The notes under the pieces: generated by a model
What the model saw: only the letters and a program-made list of their open reading frames with translations
The model's database searches: none
Told to the model about the DNA's origin: nothing
Shown here: positions 18,122 through 26,401 of the stretch, piece by piece
Layout: every line of letters begins with the position of its first letter
Position numbering within the stretch: position 1 is the stretch's first letter
DNA from: Actinocatenispora rupis
GTDB taxonomy: Bacteria > Actinomycetota > Actinomycetes > Mycobacteriales > Micromonosporaceae
DNA: 64,000 bases
Assembly: GCF_016861975.1 (NCBI RefSeq)
Contig: NZ_BOMB01000003.1
Span: 1 to 64,000 of the forward strand
Direction of reading: 5' to 3'
Made by a program: the position numbers and the translations under genes

Positions 18122-19621
18122 GTGACCTCGCTCGCCCTCGCTGACCACAATCCCGCCACTCTCGCCGTCGACGCGGTCGTCGTCGGGCTGTACGAGTCGG
18201 ACGGCGCCCCCACGTTGGCGCCCGGCGCGGCCGAACTGGACGCCGCGTTCGGCGGAAGGCTGGTGGAGACGCTGGTGCTGCTGGGCGCGACGGGTGCCGC
18301 CGGGGAGGTGACGAAGCTGGCCACGCTGGGCACGGTGCCCGCGCCGGTGGTCGCCGCCGCCGGGCTCGGTTCCGCCGCCGCCACCGGCCACGCCGCCACC
18401 GAGTCGGTACGCCGGGCCGCCGGTGCCGCGGTCCGCGCGCTCGCCGGCAGCGGCACGGTCGCCCTGGTACTGCCGGAGCCGGCCGCGGCGGCGGAGGGCG
18501 CGGCGCTCGGCGGGTACCGGTTCGCCGGGTACCGGTCGCGTCCCGTACCGGGTGAGCGGGGGCCGGTCGGCAGCGTGCGCGTGGTCGTACCGGACGCGAA
18601 GGACAAGACGGCGCGGGCCGAGCTGAAGCGGGCGACGGCGGTCGGCACCGCGGTCGCGCGTACCCGGGACTGGGTGAACTCGGCGCCGAACGAGCTGCGG
18701 CCGCCGGCGTTCGCCGCGTCGGTCGCGGCGGTGGCGGGCAAGGCCGGCCTGTCGGTCGAGGTACTGGACGAGAAGGCGCTGCGCAAGGGCGGGTACGGCG
18801 GCATCCTCGCGGTCGGCGAGGGATCCCCGGCGGGCCCGCGGCTGGTGCGCCTGGCGTACTCGCCGAAGGGGCGGGCGGCGGCGAAGGTGGCGCTGGTCGG
18901 CAAGGGCATCACGTTCGACTCGGGCGGCCTGTCGATCAAGCCGGCCAAGGGCATGTGGGAGATGAAGAGCGACATGGCGGGCGCGGCGGCGGTGGCCGGC
19001 ACGATGCTCGCGGTCGCCGCGCTGAAGCCGAAGGTCGAGGTCGTCGCGTACCTGCCGATGGCGGAGAACATGCCGAGCGGCTCGGCGTACCGGCCGGGTG
19101 ACGTGGTCACCATGTACGACGGCTCGCGGGTGGAGGTGCTGAACACCGACGCGGAGGGCCGGATGGTGCTGGCCGACGCGATCGCGCGGGCCTGCGAGGA
19201 CGGCCCGGACTACCTGTTCGAGACGTCGACGCTGACCGGCGGCCAGGTCATCGCGCTCGGCGGCCGGGTCGCGGGCGTGATGGGCTCCGAGTCCCTGCAC
19301 GACCGGGTACGCCTGGCGGGCGAGGCGGTCGGCGAGGCGATGTGGCCGATGCCGCTGCCGGAGGAGGTCGCCAAGCTGATGAAGTCGGACGTGGCGGACC
19401 TGCTCCAGGTGGCGAGCGGGATGGAGCGGGCCGGGCACATGCTGCAGGGCGGCTACTTCCTCAGCAGGTTCGTGGCGGAGGGCGTGGACTGGGCGCACAT
19501 CGACGTCGCCGGCCCCGCGTACCACGAGGGCGAGGAGTACGGCTACCTGCCCAAGGGCGCCACCGGCGTACCGGTACGGACGCTGCTGCGGCTGGTCACC
19601 GACATCGCGGAGAACGGCTGA
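18122..19621 (+). CDS. pepA: Leucyl aminopeptidase (M17 family)
   Basis: 499 aa from a GTG with GGAGGC 5-6 nt upstream. The M17 signature NTDAEGRMVL is present, as are the metal and catalytic residues of VGKGITFDSGGLSIKP, KSDMAGAAAV and LTGGQVIALG. The N-terminal ~170 residues form the variable regulatory domain. It is a cytosolic, two-metal, hexameric exopeptidase that removes N-terminal hydrophobic residues. It is divergent from gcvT. A TAGCAT box at 18031 would give a leader of about 80 nt. Confidence 0.95.
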   Translation: MTSLALADHNPATLAVDAVVVGLYESDGAPTLAPGAAELDAAFGGRLVETLVLLGATGAAGEVTKLATLGTVPAPVVAAAGLGSAAATGHAATESVRRAAGAAVRALAGSGTVALVLPEPAAAAEGAALGGYRFAGYRSRPVPGERGPVGSVRVVVPDAKDKTARAELKRATAVGTAVARTRDWVNSAPNELRPPAFAASVAAVAGKAGLSVEVLDEKALRKGGYGGILAVGEGSPAGPRLVRLAYSPKGRAAAKVALVGKGITFDSGGLSIKPAKGMWEMKSDMAGAAAVAGTMLAVAALKPKVEVVAYLPMAENMPSGSAYRPGDVVTMYDGSRVEVLNTDAEGRMVLADAIARACEDGPDYLFETSTLTGGQVIALGGRVAGVMGSESLHDRVRLAGEAVGEAMWPMPLPEEVAKLMKSDVADLLQVASGMERAGHMLQGGYFLSRFVAEGVDWAHIDVAGPAYHEGEEYGYLPKGATGVPVRTLLRLVTDIAENG

Positions 19622-19627
19622 GCGACG

Positions 19628-19702
19628 CCGGGGCGTACCCGACGCTCCGTGACGGTGCGTGCCTTCGCGGGCGATGCGCCACGGAACGCCGGGTGCGCCC
19701 GG
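19628..19702. terminator. Imperfect long hairpin between convergent pepA and small gene
   Basis: About 22-bp complementary arms (19628-19650 and 19681-19702) with a few mismatches and a 30-nt loop follow the pepA stop. Placement between convergent genes suggests a bidirectional terminator. Confidence 0.5.
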
Positions 19703-19721
19703 TTCCGCCCCGCGGCGCCGG

Positions 19722-20065
19722 TCAGTCGGTGCGGCCGGCGCGCTGCCGGGCGTTCTGGACGGCGTTCTGGCGGGCGTTGTAGTCGCGCATCCGCTGGGGT
19801 AGCCGAGCTTGGCCACCTCGTACACGGGGATGGCGAGGCGGCGGCCGAGCGCGTGCGCCGCGTTGGGGCCGAGGCGGCGGCGGGTCCATTCACCGTCGGC
19901 GCTGATCAGGATGACGGTGGGCTCGGTCATCAGGGTGCCGGGCTCCAGGTACGCCTCGACGCCGGGGCGGCTCGCCGCGAAGCGTTCGAGATGCTCGACG
20001 TCGGCCGGGAGCCCGGCCCGGCCCCGCCCGTTCGAGGCACTCCGTCGCCGGCCGAACAGTCCCAC
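19722..20065 (-). pseudogene. Conserved small actinobacterial protein with a one-base frameshift near its C-terminus
   Basis: Reads MGLFGRRRSASNGRGRAG, then DVEHLERFAASRPGVEAYLEP, TVILISADGEWTRRRLGP and IPVYEVAKLGYP from a GTG with a GGGAGGG site. As sequenced the frame then shifts and would run for some 600 codons antisense to pepA. If the G run at 19796-19799 had five G instead of four, the protein would end YPQRMRDYNARQNAVQNARQ plus five more residues and stop at 19722-19724. That ending fits the conserved C-terminus of this family (about 115 aa). It is either a sequencing/assembly indel in a homopolymer or a real mutation. Function unknown. Confidence 0.75.
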
Positions 20066-20250
20066 CTGTGCCCTCCCTCGTCCGCTGCGCCGGATCAGGG
20101 TACGGGCCGGGGAGCGCCGGCGGCGACCCCGCGGTTACCGTGGCCGAGGGTGACGACGTGTCACGTGATGGGCTGTGGCGGGACTCATGAGCGGCCGTTC
20201 AGCCCGAGGTGACAGGATGACCCCGGCACGACAGTGACACAGGAGACGAC

Positions 20251-20296
20251 GTGAGCGCAGACCGGCGGTGGGGATCCCAGCGCGCCGGTCGCTCAC
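20251..20296 (+). promoter_or_regulatory. Stem-loop in the 5' leader of lpd
   Basis: GTGAGC (20251-20256) pairs with GCTCAC (20291-20296), and inside it GACCGGCG (20260-20267) pairs with CGCCGGTC (20283-20290). A 3-nt bulge separates them and the loop contains TGGGGATCCCA. The structure lies 75 nt before the lpd start. Confidence 0.5.
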
Positions 20297-20322
20297 CGCG
20301 AGGAGCGAACCATGAGTCGTGA
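20251..20322 (+). CDS. Possible leader peptide 1 (23 aa)
   Basis: GTG start with ACAGGAG 6 nt upstream; the product begins MSADRRWGSQRAG. It covers the leader stem-loop and overlaps the next tiny ORF by 11 bp. It may be a chance ORF; the case rests on the ribosome site and position only. Confidence 0.22.
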   Translation: MSADRRWGSQRAGRSPRGANHES

Positions 20323-20374
20323 ACGCGGAGCGGTGTCGACCACGATGACGGCCGGAGGTCGGGGCGAGGCATGA
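20312..20374 (+). CDS. Possible leader peptide 2 (20 aa) coupled to lpd
   Basis: ATG with GAGGAG 7 nt upstream, product [20 protein letters not shown]. Its TGA overlaps the lpd ATG as ATGA, the usual arrangement for translational coupling. Low certainty because the length is minimal. Confidence 0.3.
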   Translation: MSRERGAVSTTMTAGGRGEA

Positions 20375-21750
20375 GCACGGACTCCCACTTCGACCTGGTC
20401 GTACTCGGCGGCGGCAGCGGGGGGTACGCGACGGCCCTGCGCGCCGGCACCCTCGGCCTGTCGGTGGCACTGATCGAGAAGGACAAGGTCGGCGGTACCT
20501 GCCTGCACCGGGGCTGCATCCCGACGAAGGCGCTGCTGCACGCCGGCGAGGTGGCGGACGCGGCGCGCGAGGCCGCCCAGTTCGGGGTGCGGGCGAGCCT
20601 GGACGGCGTCGACATGGCGGGCGTCAACAAGTACAAGGACGGGGTCGTCTCCCGGCTGTACAAGGGGCTCCAGTCGACGTTGAAGGTGCGCGGCGGCATC
20701 ACCACGATCGAGGGCGCCGGCAGGCTGGTCGGCCCGACCACGGTCGAGGTGAACGGCCAGCGGGTCACCGGCCGCAACCTGGTGCTCGCCACCGGCTCGT
20801 ACTCGAAGTCCCTGCCTGGGCTGGACGTGGACGGCGAGCGGATCCTCACCTCGGAGCACGCGCTGGAGCTGGACCACGTGCCGTCCTCGGTCGTGGTACT
20901 CGGCGGCGGCGTGATCGGCGTGGAGTTCGCGAGCGCGTGGCGGTCGTTCGGCGCGGACGTGACGGTCGTGGAGGCGCTGCCCCGGCTGGTCGCGGCGGAG
21001 GACGAGGAGGTGTCGAAGGCGGTCGAGCGCGCGTTCCGGAAGCGCGGGATCGCGTTCAGCACCGGCACCCCGTTCACGGGGGTGGAGAAGACCGCCGACG
21101 GCGTCCGGGTGACGATCGAGGGCGGGACGACGTTCGACGCGGAGCTGCTGCTGGTCGCGGTGGGGCGCGGCCCGGTCACCGCCGACCTGGGCCTGGCCGA
21201 GCAGGGCGTCGTCCTGGAGCGCGGCTTCGTGCGTACCGACGAGCGGCTGCGCACCTCGGTACCGAACGTGTACGCCGTGGGTGACATCGTGCCGGGCCTG
21301 CAGCTCGCGCACCGCGGGTTCCAGCAGGGCATCTTCGTCGCCGAGGAGATCGCCGGGCTGGCGCCGACGCCGATCGACGAGACGGGCATTCCGCGTGTGA
21401 CGTACTGCGAGCCGGAGGTGGCCTCGGTGGGGCTGACCGAGGCCGCGGCGCGCGAGAAGTACGGCTCGGTCGAGACGCTCAACTACAACCTGGGTGGCAA
21501 CGGGAAGAGCCAGATCCTCAAGACCCAGGGCTTCGTGAAGCTGGTACGGGCGACCGACGGCCCCGTCGTGGGGATCCACATGGTGGGTTCCCGGGTCGGC
21601 GAGCTGATCGGTGAGGCACAGTTGATCTACAACTGGGAGGCGTACCCGTCGGACGTCGCCCAGCTCGTCCACATGCACCCGACCCAGAACGAGGCGCTCG
21701 GCGAGGCGCACCTGGCTCTCGCCGGAAAGCCGTTGCACGTCCATAGCTGA
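20371..21750 (+). CDS. lpdA: Dihydrolipoyl dehydrogenase (E3)
   Basis: 459 aa. FAD-binding [13 protein letters not shown] at the N-terminus, redox-active Cys44/Cys49 in [18 protein letters not shown]-binding [14 protein letters not shown], second FAD block [10 protein letters not shown], and the catalytic His436/Glu441 of HPTQNEA. It reoxidises dihydrolipoyl groups of 2-oxoacid dehydrogenase complexes. sucB follows 49 bp later on the same strand, and lipB/lipA lie 20 kb further on. The start is preceded by GGTCGGGGCGAGGC and overlaps a tiny upstream ORF. Confidence 0.96.
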   Translation: MSTDSHFDLVVLGGGSGGYATALRAGTLGLSVALIEKDKVGGTCLHRGCIPTKALLHAGEVADAAREAAQFGVRASLDGVDMAGVNKYKDGVVSRLYKGLQSTLKVRGGITTIEGAGRLVGPTTVEVNGQRVTGRNLVLATGSYSKSLPGLDVDGERILTSEHALELDHVPSSVVVLGGGVIGVEFASAWRSFGADVTVVEALPRLVAAEDEEVSKAVERAFRKRGIAFSTGTPFTGVEKTADGVRVTIEGGTTFDAELLLVAVGRGPVTADLGLAEQGVVLERGFVRTDERLRTSVPNVYAVGDIVPGLQLAHRGFQQGIFVAEEIAGLAPTPIDETGIPRVTYCEPEVASVGLTEAAAREKYGSVETLNYNLGGNGKSQILKTQGFVKLVRATDGPVVGIHMVGSRVGELIGEAQLIYNWEAYPSDVAQLVHMHPTQNEALGEAHLALAGKPLHVHS

Positions 21751-21799
21751 TCGCGCCCGTTCGACGCACCAGCTTCGAACTTCACGAGGAGTCGTACCC

Positions 21800-23563
21800 A
21801 TGCCGACCTCGGTCACCATGCCGCAGCTCGGAGAGAGTGTCACCGAAGGCACCGTCACCCGGTGGCTCAAGCAGGAAGGCGACCGGGTGGAGGCCGACGA
21901 GCCGCTGCTTGAGGTCTCCACGGACAAGGTCGACACCGAGATCCCGTCCCCGGCGTCCGGTGTGCTGTCGCGCATCGTCGTACCGGAGGACGAGACGGTC
22001 GAGGTGGGCGCCGAGCTGGCGCAGATCGCCGGTGAGGGCGAGGACGCGCCGGCCGCGCCGGCTCCGGCCGCCGAGCCGGCCGCCGCCCCGGCGGAGGCCC
22101 CGGCCCCGGCAGCACCCGCGGCGGAGGCCCCCGCCGCTCCGGCGCAGGAGGCCCCGGCCGCGCCGGCACCGGCCGCCGCACCGTCCGCCGGTGGTACCGA
22201 CGTGACCATGCCGGTACTCGGCGAGTCGGTCACCGAAGGCACCGTGACCCGGTGGCTGAAGCAGGTCGGCGAGACCGTCGAGGTGGACGAGCCGCTGCTG
22301 GAGGTGTCGACGGACAAGGTGGACACCGAGATCCCGTCGCCGGCCGCCGGCACGGTGCAGGAGATCCGAGTCCAGCAGGACGAGACGGTGGACGTCGGGA
22401 CGGTGCTCGCGGTGATCGGCTCCGGCCAGGCCGCGTCCGCGCCGGCCGCCGCGCCCGAGCCGACCCCGGCCCCGGCCGCGCCGGCGCCCGCTGCCCCGGC
22501 TCCGGCCGCGCCCGCTCCCGCGGCGCCCGCGGCGAAGCCGGCCCCGCCGACCGCCGAGCCGGTGCAGCAGAGCGCGCCGGTCGCCGTACCCGCCGCGCCG
22601 GCACCGTCGGCGAACGGCTCCGGCGACGGCCCTTCCGGGTACGTGACGCCGCTGGTACGCAAGCTCGCCGCCGAGCACGGCATCGACCTGGCGTCGCTGT
22701 CCGGTACCGGTGTGGGTGGGCGGATCCGCAAGCAGGACGTGCTCGACGCGGCCGAGGCGAAGAAGGCCGCCGCCGCGAAGCCGGCCCCGGCGCAGGCCGC
22801 GCCGGCCGCCGCGCCCGCGGCGAAGTCGGCGCCGAGTCCGTTGCGCGGGCGTACGGAGAAGTTGTCGCGGATGCGGCAGGTGATCGCGAAGCGGATGGTC
22901 GAGTCGCTGCAGACGTCGGCGCAGCTGACCACCGTGATCGAGGTCGACGTCACGACGATCGCGCGGCTGCGGAACAAGGCGAAGGCCGAGTTCCAGCAGC
23001 GGCACGGGGTGAAGCTGTCGTTCCTGCCGTTCTTCGCGCTGGCGGCGGTCGAGGCGCTCCGGGAGCACCCGAAGCTGAACGCCTCGATCAACACCGAGGA
23101 GAACACGGTCACGTACCACGACCAGGAGAACCTGGTCATCGCCGTGGACACCGACCGGGGCCTGCTGGTGCCGGTCATCCACAACGCCGGTGACCTGAAC
23201 CTGGCCGGTCTGGCGCGGCGGATCGCGGACCTCGCCGAGCGCACCCGCGACAACAAGGTGAGCCCGGACGAGCTGGCCGGCGGCACGTTCACGCTGACCA
23301 ACACGGGCAGCCGGGGCGCGCTGTTCGACACGCCGATCTTCCCGCAGCCGCAGGTGGCGATGCTCGGCACCGGCGCCGTCGTGAAGCGCGCGGTCGTCGT
23401 CGACGACCCGCAGCTCGGCGAGATCATCGTGCCGCGGTCGATGGTGTACCTGGCGCTGTCGTACGACCACCGGCTCATCGACGGGGCGGACGCGGCGCGG
23501 TTCCTGGCCACCGTCAAGGAGCGGCTGGAAGGTGGCGCGTTCGAGGCCGATCTCGGCCTGTAA
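21800..23563 (+). CDS. sucB: Dihydrolipoamide acyltransferase (E2, succinyltransferase type) with two lipoyl domains
   Basis: 587 aa. Two lipoyl domains each carry the [12 protein letters not shown] loop, with lipoylated Lys43 and Lys173. They are joined and followed by long Ala/Pro-rich linkers (about 80-130 and 215-275). The E3/E1-binding domain reads [20 protein letters not shown] with [10 protein letters not shown]. The catalytic domain ends with SYDHRLIDG, His557. It transfers the acyl group to CoA in the 2-oxoglutarate (or a branched-chain) dehydrogenase complex. A Rho-independent terminator follows. Two lipoyl domains are common in actinobacterial SucB. Confidence 0.95.
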   Translation: MPTSVTMPQLGESVTEGTVTRWLKQEGDRVEADEPLLEVSTDKVDTEIPSPASGVLSRIVVPEDETVEVGAELAQIAGEGEDAPAAPAPAAEPAAAPAEAPAPAAPAAEAPAAPAQEAPAAPAPAAAPSAGGTDVTMPVLGESVTEGTVTRWLKQVGETVEVDEPLLEVSTDKVDTEIPSPAAGTVQEIRVQQDETVDVGTVLAVIGSGQAASAPAAAPEPTPAPAAPAPAAPAPAAPAPAAPAAKPAPPTAEPVQQSAPVAVPAAPAPSANGSGDGPSGYVTPLVRKLAAEHGIDLASLSGTGVGGRIRKQDVLDAAEAKKAAAAKPAPAQAAPAAAPAAKSAPSPLRGRTEKLSRMRQVIAKRMVESLQTSAQLTTVIEVDVTTIARLRNKAKAEFQQRHGVKLSFLPFFALAAVEALREHPKLNASINTEENTVTYHDQENLVIAVDTDRGLLVPVIHNAGDLNLAGLARRIADLAERTRDNKVSPDELAGGTFTLTNTGSRGALFDTPIFPQPQVAMLGTGAVVKRAVVVDDPQLGEIIVPRSMVYLALSYDHRLIDGADAARFLATVKERLEGGAFEADLGL

Positions 23564-23580
23564 CGACATCGCGCGACGGT

Positions 23581-23617
23581 GCGGGGCGTTCCCTTCGGGG
23601 GGCGCCCCGCTTCGTTT
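23581..23617 (+). terminator. Rho-independent terminator after sucB
   Basis: GCGGGGCG (23581-23588) pairs with CGCCCCGC (23603-23610) and is followed by TTCGTTTTTCTTT. Confidence 0.9.
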
Positions 23618-23742
23618 TTCTTTGTACGCCAGCGTGGGTGCCGGGGGCGCTTGCCGTGCTGCGGGACTCCAGTGGTACGGGATGGCGCGCGTTGCTGTGC
23701 CGTGTCACCCCGGTGTTCGCCGCCCCGGGCCGGGGCCTGGGG

Positions 23743-23773
23743 GTGCGAGAGAGGACTCCGTCCTCTCTCGCAC
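23743..23773. terminator. Perfect hairpin in convergent region
   Basis: GTGCGAGAGAGGA at 23743-23755 is the exact complement of 23761-23773, with a 5-nt loop CTCCG. There is no U tract on either strand; it could be a bidirectional terminator or part of a small repeat element. Confidence 0.5.
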
Positions 23774-23864
23774 TCTCTCCTGCCAAACTGGGCAGCCCCC
23801 TTTGGAAACCCCCGAAGTAGGCGGGGTGCCTCCCAGCCACGGTCACCTGTTCCCCACGAGACGC

Positions 23865-23964
23865 TCGTTCACCAGTCCTGACACCCCGGGAAAACCACAC
23901 CACCCACACACCGCGCCACCCACGTGCTGGTCGTTCACCGGTCCTGACACCCCGGGAAAACCAC
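23865..23964. repeat. 34-bp direct repeat pair, 66-bp period
   Basis: Copies at 23865-23898 and 23931-23964 begin TCGTTCACC and end CCCGGGAAAACCAC; they differ at one position (A/G). The 32-bp spacer is unrelated. No associated gene is seen. Confidence 0.7.
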
Positions 23965-23992
23965 GCTGCCCGGCCCGTCGACCACCGCGCGA

Positions 23993-24643
23993 TCATGCCT
24001 CGCTGCGTGATGGGCGGGTGCCGGTGCGGAGGGCTTGGGGGGCTTTCCAGTGGCGGAGCATGGCGGTGAGGCGGAAGGCGAAGATGAGGGCGGCGGCGAG
24101 GGGCGCGTAGACGGGTACGGGGATGGCGGTGTGGTGGGCGAGGGCGACGGCGGCGGCGCCGGCCATGGCGGGGATGGCGTAGAGGTCGGTGTCGACGCGG
24201 ACGAGGGCGGGGGTCTGGCGGGCGATGACGTCGCGGAGGAGGCCGCCGCCGACGCCGGTGACGACGCCGAGTACGGCGGACTGTACGGAGCCGAGGCCGT
24301 GGGCGTACGCGATGAGGGTGCCGGTGACGCAGAAGAGGGCGAGGCCGGCGGCGTCGAAGAGGAGGACGGTGAAGGCGAGGCGTTCGACGACGGGGTGGGC
24401 GACGAAGGCGACGGCGGCCGCGGCGAGGGGTACGAGCAGGTAGCCGAGGTGCTGGAACGCGGCGGGTGGCGTGGCGCCGATGACGAGGTCGCGGAGGACG
24501 CCGCCGCCGAGGGCGGTGACTTCGGCGAGGACGAGGATGCCGACGGCGTCGAAGCCTTTCTGGATGGCGGTCAGGGCGCCGGAGATGGCGAAGACGAAGA
24601 TGCCGGCGAGTTCGAGCACGCTGAGTGCGGTGTGGCCCCACAT
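23993..24643 (-). CDS. TRIC-type cation channel / YadS (UPF0126) family membrane protein
   Basis: 216 aa with six to seven hydrophobic helices in two similar halves. Each half has the family motif of a Gly-rich loop followed by LRD: LGGGVLRDLVIG near residue 47 and VGGGLLRDVIARQ near residue 132. The ends FAISGALTAIQKGFD and FRLTAMLRHWKAP also fit. Prokaryotic TRIC proteins form trimeric K+-permeable channels; the biological role in bacteria is unclear. The product is inner-membrane. It converges on sucB. Confidence 0.9.
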   Translation of the reverse strand: MWGHTALSVLELAGIFVFAISGALTAIQKGFDAVGILVLAEVTALGGGVLRDLVIGATPPAAFQHLGYLLVPLAAAAVAFVAHPVVERLAFTVLLFDAAGLALFCVTGTLIAYAHGLGSVQSAVLGVVTGVGGGLLRDVIARQTPALVRVDTDLYAIPAMAGAAAVALAHHTAIPVPVYAPLAAALIFAFRLTAMLRHWKAPQALRTGTRPSRSEA

Positions 24644-24769
24644 GCACCCCAGTCTCGTGGTACTGCGGGCTCGGCGGCCGGTTCAGGGGTGTGAACTTGT
24701 CTTTACGTATGTGACCCGGCGTGCAAGGATCCTTCACCGATCGAGCCTGTTCGGTTGGTGGAGGTGGGC

Positions 24770-26143
24770 ATGGTGGACGAGTCCGACATGGTCATCGGAC
24801 GGCGGGGGTTGCTCCGCGCCGCCGGCGTCGGTGCGGCCGCGGCGGGTGCCGTGGCGTTGGGCGGTTCGGTGGGTGCGCTGCCGGCGGGCGCGGCACTGGC
24901 GACCGGGCGGGCGGTACGGCCGCGGGACGTGAGCGGGTTGCCGCTGGTGGGCGGGCCGGAGTTCCCGATCGGGATCTTCTGGCCGCCCCCGCCGTACGAG
25001 ACGAGTGTGGCGCGGTACCAGGAGATCGCGGACGCGGGCTTCACGTTCGTGGTGTCGGGGAACTACGCCGACGACGGCAACATCATCGGGTGGCTGCTGG
25101 GCTGCGCGGACCAGGTGGGGTTGCGGGTGCTCGTCTCCGACGACACCCAGATCCGGAACATGACGCGCTGGTTCACCATCTCCGACGACCGTTCGGTGCC
25201 GATGTCGATCACCTCGGCGGACGCGCGGGAGCTGGTGCAGCGGGCCCTCGACGCGTACGCGAAGCATCCGTCGCTGGCCGGGTTCAACCTGTTCGACGAG
25301 CCGTGGGCGGGCATCTTTCCCAGTCTGGGCAAGGCTTTCGGGATCGTACGGGCGGCGGCGCCGGACCTGCTGGCGTACGCGAACCTGTTGCCGGGCAACG
25401 GTTCCGGCTACGACACGTACGTCAAGGGGTTCGTGGACGCGGTCGCGCCGTCGCAGCTGTCCTTCGACCGGTACCCGATCGTGGCGTCGGGCGAGGACGC
25501 CGGCTACTTCGACAACTGGGCGCGGATGCGGGCGCAGGCGCTGGCGGCGGGTGTGCCGGCGTGGACGTACATCCAGACGCTGGCGTACAACGGGCACGCG
25601 ACGCCGACGGCGGCGGACCTGGCCTGGCAGGTCAACGTGAGCCTCGCGTACGGCGCCAAGGGCATCCAGTACTTCACCTACTGGACACCGGATCCCGCCC
25701 GCGGTGAGGGTTTCCAGCCGGCGCTGATGACCCTCGACGGCCACCGCACTCCCCGGTACGACGCGGCGAAGAAGCTCAACCGCCAGTGGCTGGCGCCCGT
25801 CGGCCGGGTACTCAAGCCGCTCGTGTCGGCCAGCGTGCAGCACGCGAACGAGTCGCCGCTGCCGACCGGCGCGACCGGGTTCACGCCGGACGACGACATC
25901 TCCGCCGCCACCGGCAGCGCGCTGGTGATCGGACGGTTCACCGACCCGGCCGGGACCGCGCGCTACGTGCTCGCCGCGAACCGCAGCCGTACCGCGGTGG
26001 CCACGTCGCGCCTCACCACCGGGTCGGCGGTCGGCGCGGTCGCCCGCTACGACGCCGTCTCCGACTCCTGGCGCACCGTCTCCCCCGGCGCGCTCGACCT
26101 GTCGCTGGCCGCGGGCGACGCGGTCCTGTTCCGGCTCACCTGA
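24770..26143 (+). CDS. Tat-exported putative glycoside-hydrolase-like protein
   Basis: 457 aa from an ATG with GGAGGTGGG just upstream. The N-terminus has a twin-arginine signal, GRRGLLRAAGVGAAAAG, and an Ala/Gly hydrophobic core. The body reads as a TIM barrel of the GH42/GH10-like superfamily: FPIGIFWPPPPYE, FTFVVSGNYADD, FNLFDEPW (possible acid/base Glu), QLSFDRYPI, and WTYIQTLAYNG. A C-terminal beta-sandwich-like domain (about 350-457) contains FTDPAGTARYVLAANRS. The substrate is unknown. It is followed by a hairpin and converges on the DUF397/XRE pair. Catalytic assignment is inference. Confidence 0.7.
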   Translation: MVDESDMVIGRRGLLRAAGVGAAAAGAVALGGSVGALPAGAALATGRAVRPRDVSGLPLVGGPEFPIGIFWPPPPYETSVARYQEIADAGFTFVVSGNYADDGNIIGWLLGCADQVGLRVLVSDDTQIRNMTRWFTISDDRSVPMSITSADARELVQRALDAYAKHPSLAGFNLFDEPWAGIFPSLGKAFGIVRAAAPDLLAYANLLPGNGSGYDTYVKGFVDAVAPSQLSFDRYPIVASGEDAGYFDNWARMRAQALAAGVPAWTYIQTLAYNGHATPTAADLAWQVNVSLAYGAKGIQYFTYWTPDPARGEGFQPALMTLDGHRTPRYDAAKKLNRQWLAPVGRVLKPLVSASVQHANESPLPTGATGFTPDDDISAATGSALVIGRFTDPAGTARYVLAANRSRTAVATSRLTTGSAVGAVARYDAVSDSWRTVSPGALDLSLAAGDAVLFRLT

Positions 26144-26157
26144 GTCCACTGTGGACA

Positions 26158-26189
26158 TCCGCCGTACCGGTCCGGCCCGGTGCGGCGGA
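26158..26189. terminator. Hairpin between convergent genes
   Basis: A 13-bp stem, TCCGCCGTACCGG with CCGGTGCGGCGGA (one mismatch) and a 6-nt loop, lies between the hydrolase-like gene and the DUF397 gene. Confidence 0.6.
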
Positions 26190-26203
26190 CGTCCCGTCGC
26201 CCG

Positions 26204-26398
26204 TCAGCCGAGCCGGCCGTACTTCACCGCGTCGGTGAACGCCGCGAACGCCGCAGGCCCCACCACCAGCGTTCCGCCGTCCCGGTCCTTGCTGTCCCGC
26301 ACCCCGACGACCCGCGTCCCGGTCGCCACCTCGACACAGTTGCCGCCGGTGCCGTTGCTGCGGATGCTCTTTCTCCACTCGACTGAGGTCAGGTCCAT
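26204..26398 (-). CDS. DUF397 small protein
   Basis: 64 aa, beginning MDLTSVEWRKSIRSNGTGGNCVEVA and containing VVGVRDSKDRDGGTLVV and FAAFTDAVKYG, the standard DUF397 pattern. It starts 3 bp after the stop of the XRE/DUF5753 regulator, so the two form the common actinobacterial pair (WhiJ/BldB-type toxin-antitoxin-like or developmental modules). The partner relation is known for the family. The signal and output here are unknown. Confidence 0.93.
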   Translation of the reverse strand: MDLTSVEWRKSIRSNGTGGNCVEVATGTRVVGVRDSKDRDGGTLVVGPAAFAAFTDAVKYGRLG

Positions 26399-26401
26399 CG
26401 C

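Larger units (their letters stand above)
20066..20370. other. Leader region upstream of lpd
   Basis: 305 bp between the small minus-strand gene and lpd. It contains a strong stem-loop at 20251-20296 and two tiny overlapping ORFs with ribosome sites (20251-20322 and 20312-20374). The AT-richer TGACGACGTGTCACGTGATG stretch near 20150 may hold the promoter. Confidence 0.5.
23618..23992. other. Convergent intergenic region with hairpin and direct repeats
   Basis: About 375 bp between sucB and the TRIC-type gene with no supported ORF. It holds a 13-14-bp perfect hairpin (23743-23773), a looser inverted repeat around 23786-23836, and a 34-bp direct repeat pair (23865-23898, 23931-23964). It looks like the left border of the accessory block. 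Confidence 0.55.

Noticed and set aside
17906-20065. A ~719-codon minus-strand frame antisense to pepA
   Set aside because: Only the first ~90 codons are a real protein; the rest results from the one-base shift at the G run and has shadow composition.
20293-23517. Long minus-strand frame antisense to lpd and sucB
   Set aside because: Mirror of the Ala/Pro-rich sucB linkers; no start signal and no family features.
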